Below, in pieces: positions 25,865-32,335 of a DNA stretch of 64,000 nucleotides. The stretch spans positions 1 to 64,000 of the forward strand of contig JAZRUW010000004.1 of assembly GCA_045652745.1 (NCBI GenBank). Direction: 5' to 3'. Source of the stretch: RGIG2041 sp045652745 (GTDB lineage Bacteria > Bacillota > Clostridia > UBA1381 > UMGS1253). Both the position numbers and the translations under genes were made by a program. Numbering within the stretch: position 1 is the stretch's first letter; each line of letters starts with the position of its first letter. Under the pieces are notes generated by a model that was not told where the DNA came from, did not search any database, and worked only from the letters and a program-made list of their open reading frames with translations.

Positions 25865-27700
25865 TTGTTTAAAAGTCTGCGATGGAAAATTATAGCCATG
25901 TTTGTGTTGTTGGTGCTCTCCGTTATGATTATTACGGGTACGGTATCCGTATCTTCCCTCGGCACATTCTATGCACAACGTTTTGCCGACAATATGGATG
26001 CGGTATTTGCAGATGCGATGGTGGCGAAAGATTTGTCTGATGCCGCTGCAGCAGAAAATGCACCTGAGCGTATTTCTGATATCATCGAAGCCTATGCCGA
26101 TGCAGGCCGCCTCGGTATCAACCAAAACAGAAACTACTTTATCTTCGATGCCGCAACCGGTATATGCTTAGACGGCTCGGCCGACTACACAGTTGACACC
26201 GTGTTAAAAACGGAAAATCTTCTGTCTGCCATGAACGGCAAAGTCGGCAACAAAGTCGGTAGCCACAGTTCCATCATGGACTATGCCTATCCCATACACT
26301 TTGAAAACACCGTGCGCTACGTTGTATATATCACCGACAACAAAGACGAAGTCACCGATGTATCACAAAGTATCATCGCCGTTGTATTTCAGGCATTGTT
26401 GTGGGGCGTGGTTATCTCGCTCGGCCTCGGCATTTTTATATCGAGAACCATTACACAGCCGATTGTGGATTTGACCCGCCGCGCAGAAAAACTCGCCTCC
26501 GGAGAAGAAAATGCCATAGTGATGAATTCGGGCACCAAAAAACCGGATGACGAAATCGGTATTTTGGCCGATACATTTTCTTATATGTCGGGCGAGCTGA
26601 TGAAAACCATCCGCGAAATGGACGGCGAAAAAACAAAACTCGCCGCCATTTTGGAAAACTTAACCGACGGCGTTATCGCCTTTGATACCGACGGTAAAAT
26701 TTTGCACATCAATCCGGTTGCCGCCAAAATGCTCTCCATTGCAGAGCCGTCATTGGTAGATTTCGATACACTGATGAACGATGTAGGCATCAACTTAAAA
26801 CTCGGTGATATTTTATATGTAAAAAGAAAACAAACCCTTGAACATACCGTCACATTGCAAAGTCAGGTCATCAAAGCCTTTTTTGCCACCTTTACGCAAA
26901 CCGTGGAAAAGACGACCAAAAAAGTCGGCGGTATCGTGGTCGCCTTGCAGGATATTACCAAACTCCAGCGCCTCGATGATGCGCGCCGCGAATTCGTTGC
27001 GAATGTGTCACACGAATTGCGCACACCAATCACCACCATTAAAACCTACGCCGAAACGATGCTCGACAGCAAGGAAGAAGGCGATATGGATGCGCATTTC
27101 CTGTCCACCATCAATTCCGAGGCCGACCGCATGACCCGCATTATCAAAGACCTTTTGACGCTCTCCAAACTCGACCACAGTAAAGATACCGGCAAAAAAA
27201 CGCGCATAGATATGCGCGAAATGCTTGAAAATGTTGTGGAAAAAATGGCGATGAGTGCCCAAAAACAGGGGCACAAACTCACCTTTGTGGCTACAACGGA
27301 GTTGCCGCCGGTCACCGGTGACCGCGACCAGCTGGAGCGCGTGCTCACCAACCTGATTTCCAACGCCATTAAATACACGCCGGACGGCGGCGTAATTGAG
27401 GTGTTTGCAGGTCATTTGTATAACGAATTATACGTCAAAGTCAAAGATAATGGTATCGGTATTCCGAAAAAGGATATCGCCCGCATTTTCGAGCGTTTTT
27501 ACCGCGTGGACAAAGCGCGCACCCGCGCCGCAGGCGGTACGGGGTTAGGCCTTGCTATTGCTAAGGAAATTGTGGAGGCGCACGGCGGTAAAATCCAGAT
27601 TACCTCCGAATTAAACGAGGGCACGGAGGTTATGCTCACCTTGCCGGCCAAGCGCAGAGCCTCCAGAAAGAAAAAGGAAGCAGAGGAAGAACAGGCTTGA
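25865..27700 (+). CDS. HAMP-PAS sensor histidine kinase (WalK/YycG-like)
   Basis: A 611-residue membrane kinase. Membrane segments at about 8-30 and 170-195 flank an extracellular PAS-like sensor domain of some 140 residues. HAMP (ISRTITQPIVDLTRRAEKLASG), a cytosolic PAS domain (ILENLTDGVIAFDTDGKILHINPVAAKML), HisKA with the phosphorylated histidine in VANVSHELRTPITT, and HATPase_c boxes (NLISNAIKYT, DNGIGIPKKDIARIFERFYRVD, GTGLGLAIAKEIVEAHGG) follow in the order seen in WalK. The TTG at 25865 with AGGTGGTGAG upstream is preferred; a GTG at 25853 is possible. It pairs with the regulator encoded upstream. Confidence 0.9.
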   Translation: MFKSLRWKIIAMFVLLVLSVMIITGTVSVSSLGTFYAQRFADNMDAVFADAMVAKDLSDAAAAENAPERISDIIEAYADAGRLGINQNRNYFIFDAATGICLDGSADYTVDTVLKTENLLSAMNGKVGNKVGSHSSIMDYAYPIHFENTVRYVVYITDNKDEVTDVSQSIIAVVFQALLWGVVISLGLGIFISRTITQPIVDLTRRAEKLASGEENAIVMNSGTKKPDDEIGILADTFSYMSGELMKTIREMDGEKTKLAAILENLTDGVIAFDTDGKILHINPVAAKMLSIAEPSLVDFDTLMNDVGINLKLGDILYVKRKQTLEHTVTLQSQVIKAFFATFTQTVEKTTKKVGGIVVALQDITKLQRLDDARREFVANVSHELRTPITTIKTYAETMLDSKEEGDMDAHFLSTINSEADRMTRIIKDLLTLSKLDHSKDTGKKTRIDMREMLENVVEKMAMSAQKQGHKLTFVATTELPPVTGDRDQLERVLTNLISNAIKYTPDGGVIEVFAGHLYNELYVKVKDNGIGIPKKDIARIFERFYRVDKARTRAAGGTGLGLAIAKEIVEAHGGKIQITSELNEGTEVMLTLPAKRRASRKKKEAEEEQA

Positions 27701-28305
27701 TTAAAATAAAGGAAACCATCGTGGTGGAGGGCATCTATGATAAAATCCGTTTAGAAAGTGTCGTAGATGCAGTCATTGTGGCCACCAACGGCTTTACGAT
27801 TTTTAAAGATAAAGAAAAACTTGCCTTTTTGCGCAAGATGGCCGACACAACCGGCCTTGTGGTGCTCACCGATTCCGATGCGGCAGGCTTTGCCATCCGC
27901 AATTTTGTAAAACAGGGCATTGCCAAAGACAAAATCCGTCACGCCTATATCCCCGATATCTTCGGCAAGGAACGGCGCAAAACCGCACCCTCCAAAGAGG
28001 GCAAACTCGGTGTGGAGGGCATCGACGGCGCACTTTTGTGCGAAGCGTTGCGCAAAGCCGGCGCGACCATCCTCGGTGCAGACGAGCCAAAATATGAAAT
28101 CACTGACCCGATTACGCGCATGGATTTGTATAACGACGGCTATATGGGCGGTGCAGACAGCGCCGAAAAACGCAGAAAATTGTTTGCAGCCCTCGGTCTG
28201 CCGCAAAGAATGTCTACCAACCTTTTGTGCGAGGTTATCAATCAGATTACGGACAGAGAAACCTATATCCAAATTGCACAAATGATAAAAGAGGGAAAAC
28301 TTTGA
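27697..28305 (+). CDS. Toprim protein of the ribonuclease M5-like family
   Basis: A 202-residue protein with an N-terminal Toprim domain (IKETIVVEGIYDKIRLESVVDA with the catalytic-type glutamate; VLTDSDAAGFAIR with the DxD-like acidic motif) followed by a helical DUF4093-type C-terminus. RNase M5 matures 5S rRNA in Bacillus. This version, with VVEGIYDKIRL in place of the usual VVEGKxD, belongs to the related group common in Clostridia, so the exact substrate is uncertain. The TTG start overlaps the kinase stop (TTGA) and is preceded by AGAGGAAG. Confidence 0.82.
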   Translation: MIKIKETIVVEGIYDKIRLESVVDAVIVATNGFTIFKDKEKLAFLRKMADTTGLVVLTDSDAAGFAIRNFVKQGIAKDKIRHAYIPDIFGKERRKTAPSKEGKLGVEGIDGALLCEALRKAGATILGADEPKYEITDPITRMDLYNDGYMGGADSAEKRRKLFAALGLPQRMSTNLLCEVINQITDRETYIQIAQMIKEGKL

Positions 28306-28330
28306 AAATAAAAGTTTTCCCTCTTCTTTT
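28291..28330. terminator. bidirectional terminator
   Basis: Arms GAGGGAAAACTT and AAGTTTTCCCTC with a 9-nt loop, flanked by T-rich sequence on the plus strand, lie between the Toprim gene and the convergent XRE gene. Confidence 0.75.
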
Positions 28331-28333
28331 TCT

Positions 28334-28567
28334 TTAATCCTCTGCTTTTAAAAGTTTATATGCATCAATTTCCAGTGCATCCGCAATTCTAAACAATGTA
28401 TCCAAAGATACTGCCTTATAAATATTCGGCGCCTCAATCTGCCCTACAAAGGAAATATCACAATTCATTTTTTCCGCCAACTGTTCTTGTGTTAACGATT
28501 TCAATTTCCGATAATAAGATACTTTTAAACCAATTTTAATATAACGTTCTCTGTATTCTGCTTTCAT
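28334..28567 (-). CDS. small XRE-family regulator
   Basis: A 77-residue single-domain helix-turn-helix protein (IGLKVSYYRKLKSLTQEQLAEKMNCDISFVGQIEAPNIYKAVSLDTLFRIADALEI), the Cro/C1 fold. Start ATG 28567 has GGTGAT 5 nt upstream. It is divergent from the cysteine-rich miniprotein gene, and an A/T-rich inverted repeat in the shared intergenic region is a candidate binding site for it. Confidence 0.85.
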   Translation of the reverse strand: MKAEYRERYIKIGLKVSYYRKLKSLTQEQLAEKMNCDISFVGQIEAPNIYKAVSLDTLFRIADALEIDAYKLLKAED

Positions 28568-28594
28568 ATGCATCACCATATATATTTTATCGCA

Positions 28595-28623
28595 TTGACG
28601 CAAAATAAATTATATGATAAAAT
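28595..28623 (+). promoter_or_regulatory. promoter of the cysteine-rich miniprotein gene
   Basis: TTGACG (28595-28600) and TAAAAT (28618-28623) with a 17-bp spacer. Confidence 0.65.
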
Positions 28624-28626
28624 TAC

Positions 28627-28660
28627 AATAATTATTACTTAATGAATAATAATAGTTATT
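28627..28660. promoter_or_regulatory. inverted repeat, possible operator
   Basis: Arms AATAATTATTA (28627-28637) and TAATAGTTATT (28650-28660) match with one exception across a 12-bp centre. The repeat sits just downstream of the miniprotein promoter, where a bound XRE protein would block transcription. Confidence 0.45.
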
Positions 28661-28678
28661 TCTTAAGAGGTGATTTAT

Positions 28679-28915
28679 ATGAAAGATAACAACACCTTCT
28701 ATATGCCCGGCAACGAAGGCTCTCTGTGTCCCTTTAACGGAAAAACGAAAGGAACGGAGTGCCGATGTGACAATTGTGACTTTGCTTTGTGTTGCCTTGC
28801 AGACAACGCCGCCTGTTTGACATGCACGTACCCCAATTGCGATTATGTGCAACATCTCTTTTCAGAGAAAAAGTCTATATACATGTGTTCTCAAAAGAAA
28901 AAACCCACCAAATAA
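28679..28915 (+). CDS. cysteine-rich 78-residue protein
   Basis: Starts at an ATG preceded by AGAGGTGA with a 5-nt gap, an excellent ribosome binding site, and by its own promoter. The product has ten cysteines clustered between residues 17 and 70 (LCPFNG, ECRCDNC, ALCC, ACLTC, PNC, YMC), no signal peptide and a basic tail (SQKKKPTK). The spacing suggests metal or Fe-S binding in the cytosol. I do not recognise the family. Its 3' end overlaps the convergent azlD gene by 25 bp. Confidence 0.7.
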   Translation: MKDNNTFYMPGNEGSLCPFNGKTKGTECRCDNCDFALCCLADNAACLTCTYPNCDYVQHLFSEKKSIYMCSQKKKPTK

Positions 28916-29202
28916 GCCGCAAGGCACGAAAGCGCCGCCACCGACAAAAGTGACATACCGCGAAAAGCCAGCACCATCGCGATGGCAAAGCCGCTGACCG
29001 CGGTGTAAATATTGCCCGTTGCATAAAAGATATACGGCACCGTCATCGCACCGAGCACTGCATACGGCACATAGTACAAAAAGTCCTGCACGAAGCGGCT
29101 TTGGATGCGAAAACGAAACAGTGCAAACGGAATCATGCGAATGAGGTAAGTCGTAGCCGCCATCACAACAAGTAAAACCCAGTAATTATTCACCTTGCGC
29201 AC
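28891..29202 (-). CDS. azlD: AzlD-type branched-chain amino acid export subunit
   Basis: A 103-residue protein with four hydrophobic segments and the family phrase LLVVMAATTYLIRMIPFALF. With AzlC it forms a branched-chain amino acid exporter. The start lies inside the end of azlC (17-nt overlap). Confidence 0.9.
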   Translation of the reverse strand: MRKVNNYWVLLVVMAATTYLIRMIPFALFRFRIQSRFVQDFLYYVPYAVLGAMTVPYIFYATGNIYTAVSGFAIAMVLAFRGMSLLSVAALSCLAAYLVGFFF

Positions 29203-29890
29203 CCTCCTTTCGCGGCATCAGCGCCGCCATCAGTGCAGAGGAAATCACCGCGCAAAGGATGATGGCAAAGCCCTGTGAAATGTGCGCTTTCAAAAACGGC
29301 ACATAATACAAAATGCAACTGAGTGCCACCGATACAAGCACTGTCCAGAGCACGCCGCGGTTTTCTTTTGCCGGCGGTACAACGATGGCCACAAACATCG
29401 CATAAATCGCAAGCCCGAGCGCAGCACAAAGTGCCTGCGGCAAAATCTGCCCCGCATACGCGCCGAGCGCCGTGCCGAGCGTCCAACCTAAGACGGGCAG
29501 TACAATCAAACCGTACATATAAGATGGCGTAAGTTTTTCCTTTTCATCTGCCGCCATGACAAACACTTCATCTGTAATACCGAACGCGCACAAAAGTCTG
29601 TGCATAAATGTAAATTTGTTACCGAGCTTTTGCGTGAGCGCAATCCCCATGAGCGAATAACGTATATTGATGACCAGCTGCGTCAGCATCATTTCTATCA
29701 CCGCACCGCCTGCCGCCATCACGGCCACACCGGCCTGCTGTCCCGCCGAGGTCACATTCATCAGCGACACAAGCACCGCCTGCCAAGGCGCAAGCCCCAT
29801 CGCAACCGCAGAGATGCCAAAACCGAACGAAACGGATAAATAGCCGAGCGCAATCGGCAAACCGCGCTTTAACCCGTATGTAAAATTCAT
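29186..29890 (-). CDS. azlC: AzlC-type branched-chain amino acid exporter subunit
   Basis: A 234-residue membrane protein with about seven hydrophobic segments and the hallmark GLKRGLPIALGYLSVSFGFG at the N-terminus, plus NIRYSLMGIAL and FGITDEVFVMA. Partner of AzlD. The ATG at 29890 follows GGAGATATTACG. Confidence 0.93.
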   Translation of the reverse strand: MNFTYGLKRGLPIALGYLSVSFGFGISAVAMGLAPWQAVLVSLMNVTSAGQQAGVAVMAAGGAVIEMMLTQLVINIRYSLMGIALTQKLGNKFTFMHRLLCAFGITDEVFVMAADEKEKLTPSYMYGLIVLPVLGWTLGTALGAYAGQILPQALCAALGLAIYAMFVAIVVPPAKENRGVLWTVLVSVALSCILYYVPFLKAHISQGFAIILCAVISSALMAALMPRKEGAQGE

Positions 29891-29947
29891 CGTAATATCT
29901 CCATTTCTTCAAACTGCGCCTCGCTTACGACGCCTTTCTTCGTCCAA

Positions 29948-29976
29948 AGTATAGCATAGATACGCGCAAAATTCAA
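29948..29976 (-). promoter_or_regulatory. azlCD promoter
   Basis: TTGAAT (29971-29976) and TATACT (29948-29953) with a 17-bp spacer on the minus strand. Confidence 0.6.
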
Positions 29977-30011
29977 CAAATACGAGGAATAAAAAAATTT
30001 TCAAAAAGTGC

Positions 30012-30040
30012 TTGACATCAAAAAACATATATGCTATAAT
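30012..30040 (+). promoter_or_regulatory. tRNA operon promoter
   Basis: TTGACA (30012-30017) and TATAAT (30035-30040) with a 17-bp spacer, consensus in both elements, 55 bp before the first tRNA. Confidence 0.85.
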
Positions 30041-30094
30041 CTAAAAGTCGCATTTGAGGACAGGCCCGTAAAATGCAAACGCAATTGAAAATAT

Positions 30095-30170
30095 GCTGGT
30101 GTAGCTCAATTGGCAGAGCAGCTGATTTGTAATCAGCAGGTTGCGGGTTCGAGTCCCATCACCAGCTCCA
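30095..30170 (+). tRNA. tRNA-Thr (anticodon TGT)
   Basis: A 76-nt cloverleaf with a 7-bp acceptor stem (GCTGGTG/CACCAGC), anticodon loop TTTGTAA, T-loop TTCGAGT and an encoded CCA. The T-stem GCGGG/CCCAT has one C-A mismatch next to a G-T pair. The discriminator base is U. Confidence 0.95.
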
Positions 30171-30173
30171 TAC

Positions 30174-30258
30174 GGAAGAGTTCCCGAGTGGCCAAAGGGG
30201 GCAGACTGTAAATCTGTTGCTTTCAGCTTCGATGGTTCGAATCCATCCTCTTCCACCA
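30174..30258 (+). tRNA. tRNA-Tyr (anticodon GTA)
   Basis: An 85-nt class II tRNA with acceptor stem GGAAGAG/CTCTTCC, anticodon loop CTGTAAA, a long variable arm, T-loop TTCGAAT, discriminator A and an encoded CCA. It starts 3 nt after the tRNA-Thr and shares its promoter. Its discriminator A matches the UGGU of the T-box at 15100-15392. Confidence 0.96.
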
Positions 30259-30259
30259 G

Positions 30260-30291
30260 AAAAAAGCATCGACTTTGTCGGTGCTTTTTTC
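30260..30291 (+). terminator. terminator after the tRNA operon
   Basis: Arms AAAAAAGCATCGAC and GTCGGTGCTTTTTT around a 4-nt loop, ending in T's. Confidence 0.85.
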
Positions 30292-30293
30292 AA

Positions 30294-30455
30294 TGAAATT
30301 TGCCTACGGCAAGTGAAATAGCTCCGCTATGAAATACACTTCGCGTATGAAATATTGCTTCGCAATATGAAAGGCAAATTTTATTTCACATTTTGCGTTA
30401 GCAAATTATTTCATAATCCGCAGGATTATTTCATATCAACGAAGTTGATATTTCA
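30294..30455. repeat. array of short palindromes with mirrored TGAAAT/ATTTCA separators
   Basis: Eight or so short hairpins lie in 162 nt. On the left, units start with TGAAAT (30294, 30314, 30330, 30348; TGAAAG at 30368) and carry stems ATAGC, ATACAC and ATATTGC with loops TCC or TTC. On the right, units end in ATTTCA (30383, 30408, 30428, 30450) and carry stems TTTGC, ATAATCC and ATATCAAC with loops GTTA, GCA and GAA. The stems differ in sequence but are self-complementary, mostly perfectly. The left half is bracketed by TTTGCC (30299-30304) and GGCAAA (30373-30378). The array ends 8 bp before the promoter of a four-helix-bundle protein gene. It is not a CRISPR: the units are too short and the variable parts are palindromic. 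Confidence 0.85.
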
Positions 30456-30462
30456 TTAAATA

Positions 30463-30491
30463 TTTACATCATTTATAGGATGTGTTATAAT
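30463..30491 (+). promoter_or_regulatory. promoter of the four-helix-bundle gene
   Basis: TTTACA (30463-30468) and TATAAT (30486-30491) with a 17-bp spacer. The -10 element is 19 bp before the ATG, so the leader is very short. Confidence 0.8.
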
Positions 30492-30510
30492 ATCTGTAGA
30501 GGTGTTACAA

Positions 30511-30858
30511 ATGAAAGAAAATAAACTTGTTGATTTATCTACAGAATTTGCTGTTAAAGTTATTAAATTATGCGAAACTATAAAAGGACATTATTCACTC
30601 GTAAATCAGTTGGAAAGGAGTTCTACATCAATTGGTGCAAATATTCATGAAGCAAACTATGCTCATGGTAAAAATGATTTTATTGCAAAGTTACAAATAG
30701 CTTTAAAAGAATGCTATGAAACAGAATATTGGCTTGAACTTTTCGTTAAGTCCGATATTTTGAATAGAGATGTTGCAAAAGAGTTATATAACCAATGTGG
30801 TACAATTCGTAAAATATTGATTTCTTCAATCAACACCGCAAAGAAAAACAATAATTAG
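30511..30858 (+). CDS. four-helix-bundle protein (23S rRNA-IVP/Avd-like family)
   Basis: A 115-residue all-helical protein. The block QLERSSTSIGANIHEANYA and the following FIAKLQIALKECYETEYWLELF are diagnostic of the family first found in intervening sequences of 23S rRNA genes and related in fold to the diversity-generating-retroelement accessory protein Avd. No rRNA gene, reverse transcriptase or template/variable repeat is nearby. Members form ring-like oligomers with basic faces that bind nucleic acid. AGAGGTG lies 6 nt before the ATG. The gene directly follows the palindrome array and is AT-rich compared with the core genes, which suggests a mobile or recently acquired unit. Confidence 0.9.
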   Translation: MKENKLVDLSTEFAVKVIKLCETIKGHYSLVNQLERSSTSIGANIHEANYAHGKNDFIAKLQIALKECYETEYWLELFVKSDILNRDVAKELYNQCGTIRKILISSINTAKKNNN

Positions 30859-30885
30859 ATTGCATCTATTATGTACACGAAAGCC

Positions 30886-30918
30886 AAAAATCCTCGTACG
30901 GTAGTACGGGGATTTTTG
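30886..30918 (+). terminator. terminator of the four-helix-bundle gene
   Basis: Arms AAAATCCTCGTAC and GTACGGGGATTTTT (one T-G wobble) around GGTA, ending in a T-tract. Confidence 0.8.
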
Positions 30919-30963
30919 TTGAAACTTGTCAAGTTTCTAGTTTTGCTACGCAAAATAAAGGAA

Positions 30964-30996
30964 TAGCACCTGATTATTTTGATAAATCAGGTGCTA
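30964..30996 (-). terminator. terminator of the frameshifted XRE gene
   Basis: Arms AATAGCACCTGATT and AATCAGGTGCTATT on the minus strand. The stop codon of the restored XRE frame (TAG, 30994-30996) lies in the stem. Confidence 0.65.
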
Positions 30997-31199
30997 TTCT
31001 TTTTCAAATTTAATTATATCGCTAACCTCACAGTCAAGCGCATAACAAAAGCATCAAGGGTTTTGGTGTTTATGGCTTCACCTTTTTTCATTCGATGTAA
31101 TGTATTTGCTGAAAAGCCTTGTTTAAAAATAAGATTATATTCAGTTATTCCCTTTTTGAAAAGCGTTTCATAAAACGGCGCATAACTAATCACTTTCAT
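30994..31199 (-). pseudogene. small XRE-family regulator with one-base frameshift
   Basis: The frame from ATG 31199 reads MKVISYAPFYETLF, then GITEYNLIFKQGFSANTLHRMKKGEAINTKTLDAF, and then loses similarity. Adding one base in the A/T run at 31047-31050 restores the usual ending CYALDCEVSDIIKFEKE and a stop at 30994, giving a normal 68-residue HTH protein. The uncorrected frame ends at 31014. A real deletion or an undercalled homopolymer in the assembly are both possible. It is divergent from the gene at 31281, with an inverted repeat TATACT/AGTATA in the shared promoter. Confidence 0.75.
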
Positions 31200-31229
31200 C
31201 ACCATTTTAATATTATCATACTTAATCTC

Positions 31230-31258
31230 TTGACTATACTTAAAATATTGAGTATAAT
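31230..31258 (+). promoter_or_regulatory. promoter with operator-like inverted repeat
   Basis: TTGACT (31230-31235) and TATAAT (31253-31258) with a 17-bp spacer. TATACT (31234-31239) and AGTATA (31251-31256) form a perfect 6-bp inverted repeat spanning the spacer, a likely site for the divergently encoded XRE protein. Confidence 0.65.
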
Positions 31259-31280
31259 TGGCATAAAGGAGATGATTAAG

Positions 31281-31570
31281 ATGTTGAAAAAAGAGTTGGA
31301 TAAAAAAACACATTTACAAAAGCATCTGTTTGAAAAAGGTTTTTTAATCACTAATACAAAAATAGGAAACACTGAAAAGTTTCCGTTTTATAATAATTTC
31401 AAAAAAACAACTATAGATTCCTTTGATTTTTGGATCACTTGGATTTAAAGTGCCGCATGAACAAAGAACTCTATGATATGAATATTAGAGTTCAAAATGC
31501 TAATCAATCATCTAAGAGAGCAAAAGCGCTTGGACTATATTATTCAATAAATTCTCATTTGCCATTTTGA
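31281..31570 (+). pseudogene. unknown small protein gene with one-base frameshift
   Basis: ATG 31281 is preceded by AAAGGAG and a promoter. The first frame gives 55 residues (MLKKELDKKTHLQKHLF ... NNFKKTTIDSFDF) and stops at 31448. One added base in the run of five T at 31427-31431 would let it continue in the frame LDHLDLKCRMNKELYDMNIRVQNANQSS to a stop at 31570, about 96 residues in all. I do not recognise the family. It is AT-rich and charged, probably soluble. Whether the break is biological or an assembly error cannot be judged here. Confidence 0.55.
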
Positions 31571-31638
31571 AACCGACAATTACAAAGCGTTTTCTTGAAA
31601 TTGGCAACTTCTAAACGGTTCGTAACAGCCAAACAACA

Positions 31639-31683
31639 AGGATGGATTCGCCTTGCCGCAGCAAGGCGAATCCATCCTCTTTC
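31639..31683 (+). terminator. 18-bp perfect hairpin, terminator-like
   Basis: Arms AGGATGGATTCGCCTTGC (31639-31656) and its exact complement (31661-31678) enclose CGCA and are followed by CTTTCT. The stem is long for a terminator and GC-rich in an AT-rich region, so it may instead be a small repeat element or encode a processed RNA. The interval 31571-31638 shows nothing else. Confidence 0.6.
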
Positions 31684-31699
31684 TATATCCATTAAAAAT

Positions 31700-31729
31700 A
31701 GTGCTTGATTTCTTTTAAAACCAAGCACT
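31700..31729 (-). terminator. terminator of the XRE gene at 31728
   Basis: Arms AGTGCTTG and CAAGCACT on the minus strand, followed by ATTTTTAA; the stem begins inside the gene's stop codon. Confidence 0.7.
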
Positions 31730-31931
31730 ACTCTTTTACATATTCTATAATTTCACTTGCTGTACAATCCAATGCCGAACATATTCTATCTAATACAAAA
31801 CTGTCATATCTCTTCACTTTATTTTTATAATAATTATCAATCACCTGATACTGTATGCCTGTACGCTTAGACAACTCATATCGACTTACACTGTATTTTT
31901 CAAGCGCTTTATCTAATTGAATTCTTATCAT
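31728..31931 (-). CDS. small XRE-family regulator
   Basis: A 67-residue HTH protein (MIRIQLDKALEKYSVSRYELSKRTGIQYQVIDNYYKNKVKRYDSFVLDRICSALDCTASEIIEYVKE) of the short XRE type that ends in a conserved ALDC-x-x-x-EIIEY helix. ATG 31931 has GGGGGTGA 3 nt upstream. It faces the gene fragment at 32031 across a shared promoter region and probably controls itself and that gene. It is similar in build to the frameshifted XRE at 30994-31199, so the two modules look like two versions of one arrangement. Confidence 0.85.
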   Translation of the reverse strand: MIRIQLDKALEKYSVSRYELSKRTGIQYQVIDNYYKNKVKRYDSFVLDRICSALDCTASEIIEYVKE

Positions 31932-31950
31932 ATGCTCACCCCCTGAATAC

Positions 31951-32001
31951 ATTTTAATAAATATATATTCTCTTGACAATTTCTTTAATTAGATATATGC
32001 T
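31951..32001. promoter_or_regulatory. face-to-face promoters sharing the -35 region
   Basis: Minus strand: TTGTCA (31974-31979), 17 bp, TAAAAT (31951-31956), for the XRE gene. Plus strand: TTGACA (31973-31978), 17 bp, TATGCT (31996-32001), for the gene at 32031. The two -35 boxes overlap almost completely, so only one polymerase can bind at a time. A direct repeat of ATATATCTA on the minus strand (about 31990-32010) lies at the plus promoter. Confidence 0.6.
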
Positions 32002-32030
32002 TATATAGATATATATTGGAAGGTGTTTTT

Positions 32031-32233
32031 ATGCGGAAATTATAAATCTCTTTAAAACCATTAAAGATGATAGAAAAAATGGAAACTTAATAAAAGAGGT
32101 CATGTCGGCTTACAATGATTACTATGAATTTGTTGTACATGTCAGCGGCTCATTTTATTCATTCTCCGCCAATCTGGATGTGCTAAAAAAACAACTTGCA
32201 AAGCAGCTTAAAACGTTGTCATACGAATTATAA
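32031..32233 (+). pseudogene. small protein gene broken at the second codon
   Basis: GGAAGGTG and a 5-nt gap lead to ATG 32031, but that frame stops after four codons. The next frame from 32033 is open for 66 codons (AEIINLFKTIKDD ... KKQLAKQLKTLSYEL). One extra G (ATGGCG instead of ATGCG) would join start and frame. No family recognised. It may be a third one-base loss in this region, or the gene may start at an unusual codon. Confidence 0.5.
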
Positions 32234-32273
32234 AAATAGAAGAACGCCACTTTTTTCAAAACACAATTTTCTG

Positions 32274-32302
32274 TTGTGCCTTATTCATTTTTATGCTATA
32301 CT
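32274..32302 (+). promoter_or_regulatory. promoter of the acyltransferase gene
   Basis: TTGTGC (32274-32279) and TATACT (32297-32302) with a 17-bp spacer. Confidence 0.55.
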
Positions 32303-32335
32303 GAACTCAACACTTCCCGAAAAGGAGTTCTTCGT

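Noticed and set aside
30294..30455. CRISPR array
   Set aside because: Constant parts are only 6 bp, the variable parts are palindromes of 13-19 bp, orientation flips in the middle, and there are no cas genes.
30511..30858. Diversity-generating retroelement accessory gene (Avd)
   Set aside because: The fold family matches, but no reverse transcriptase, template repeat or variable repeat is present in the surrounding sequence.
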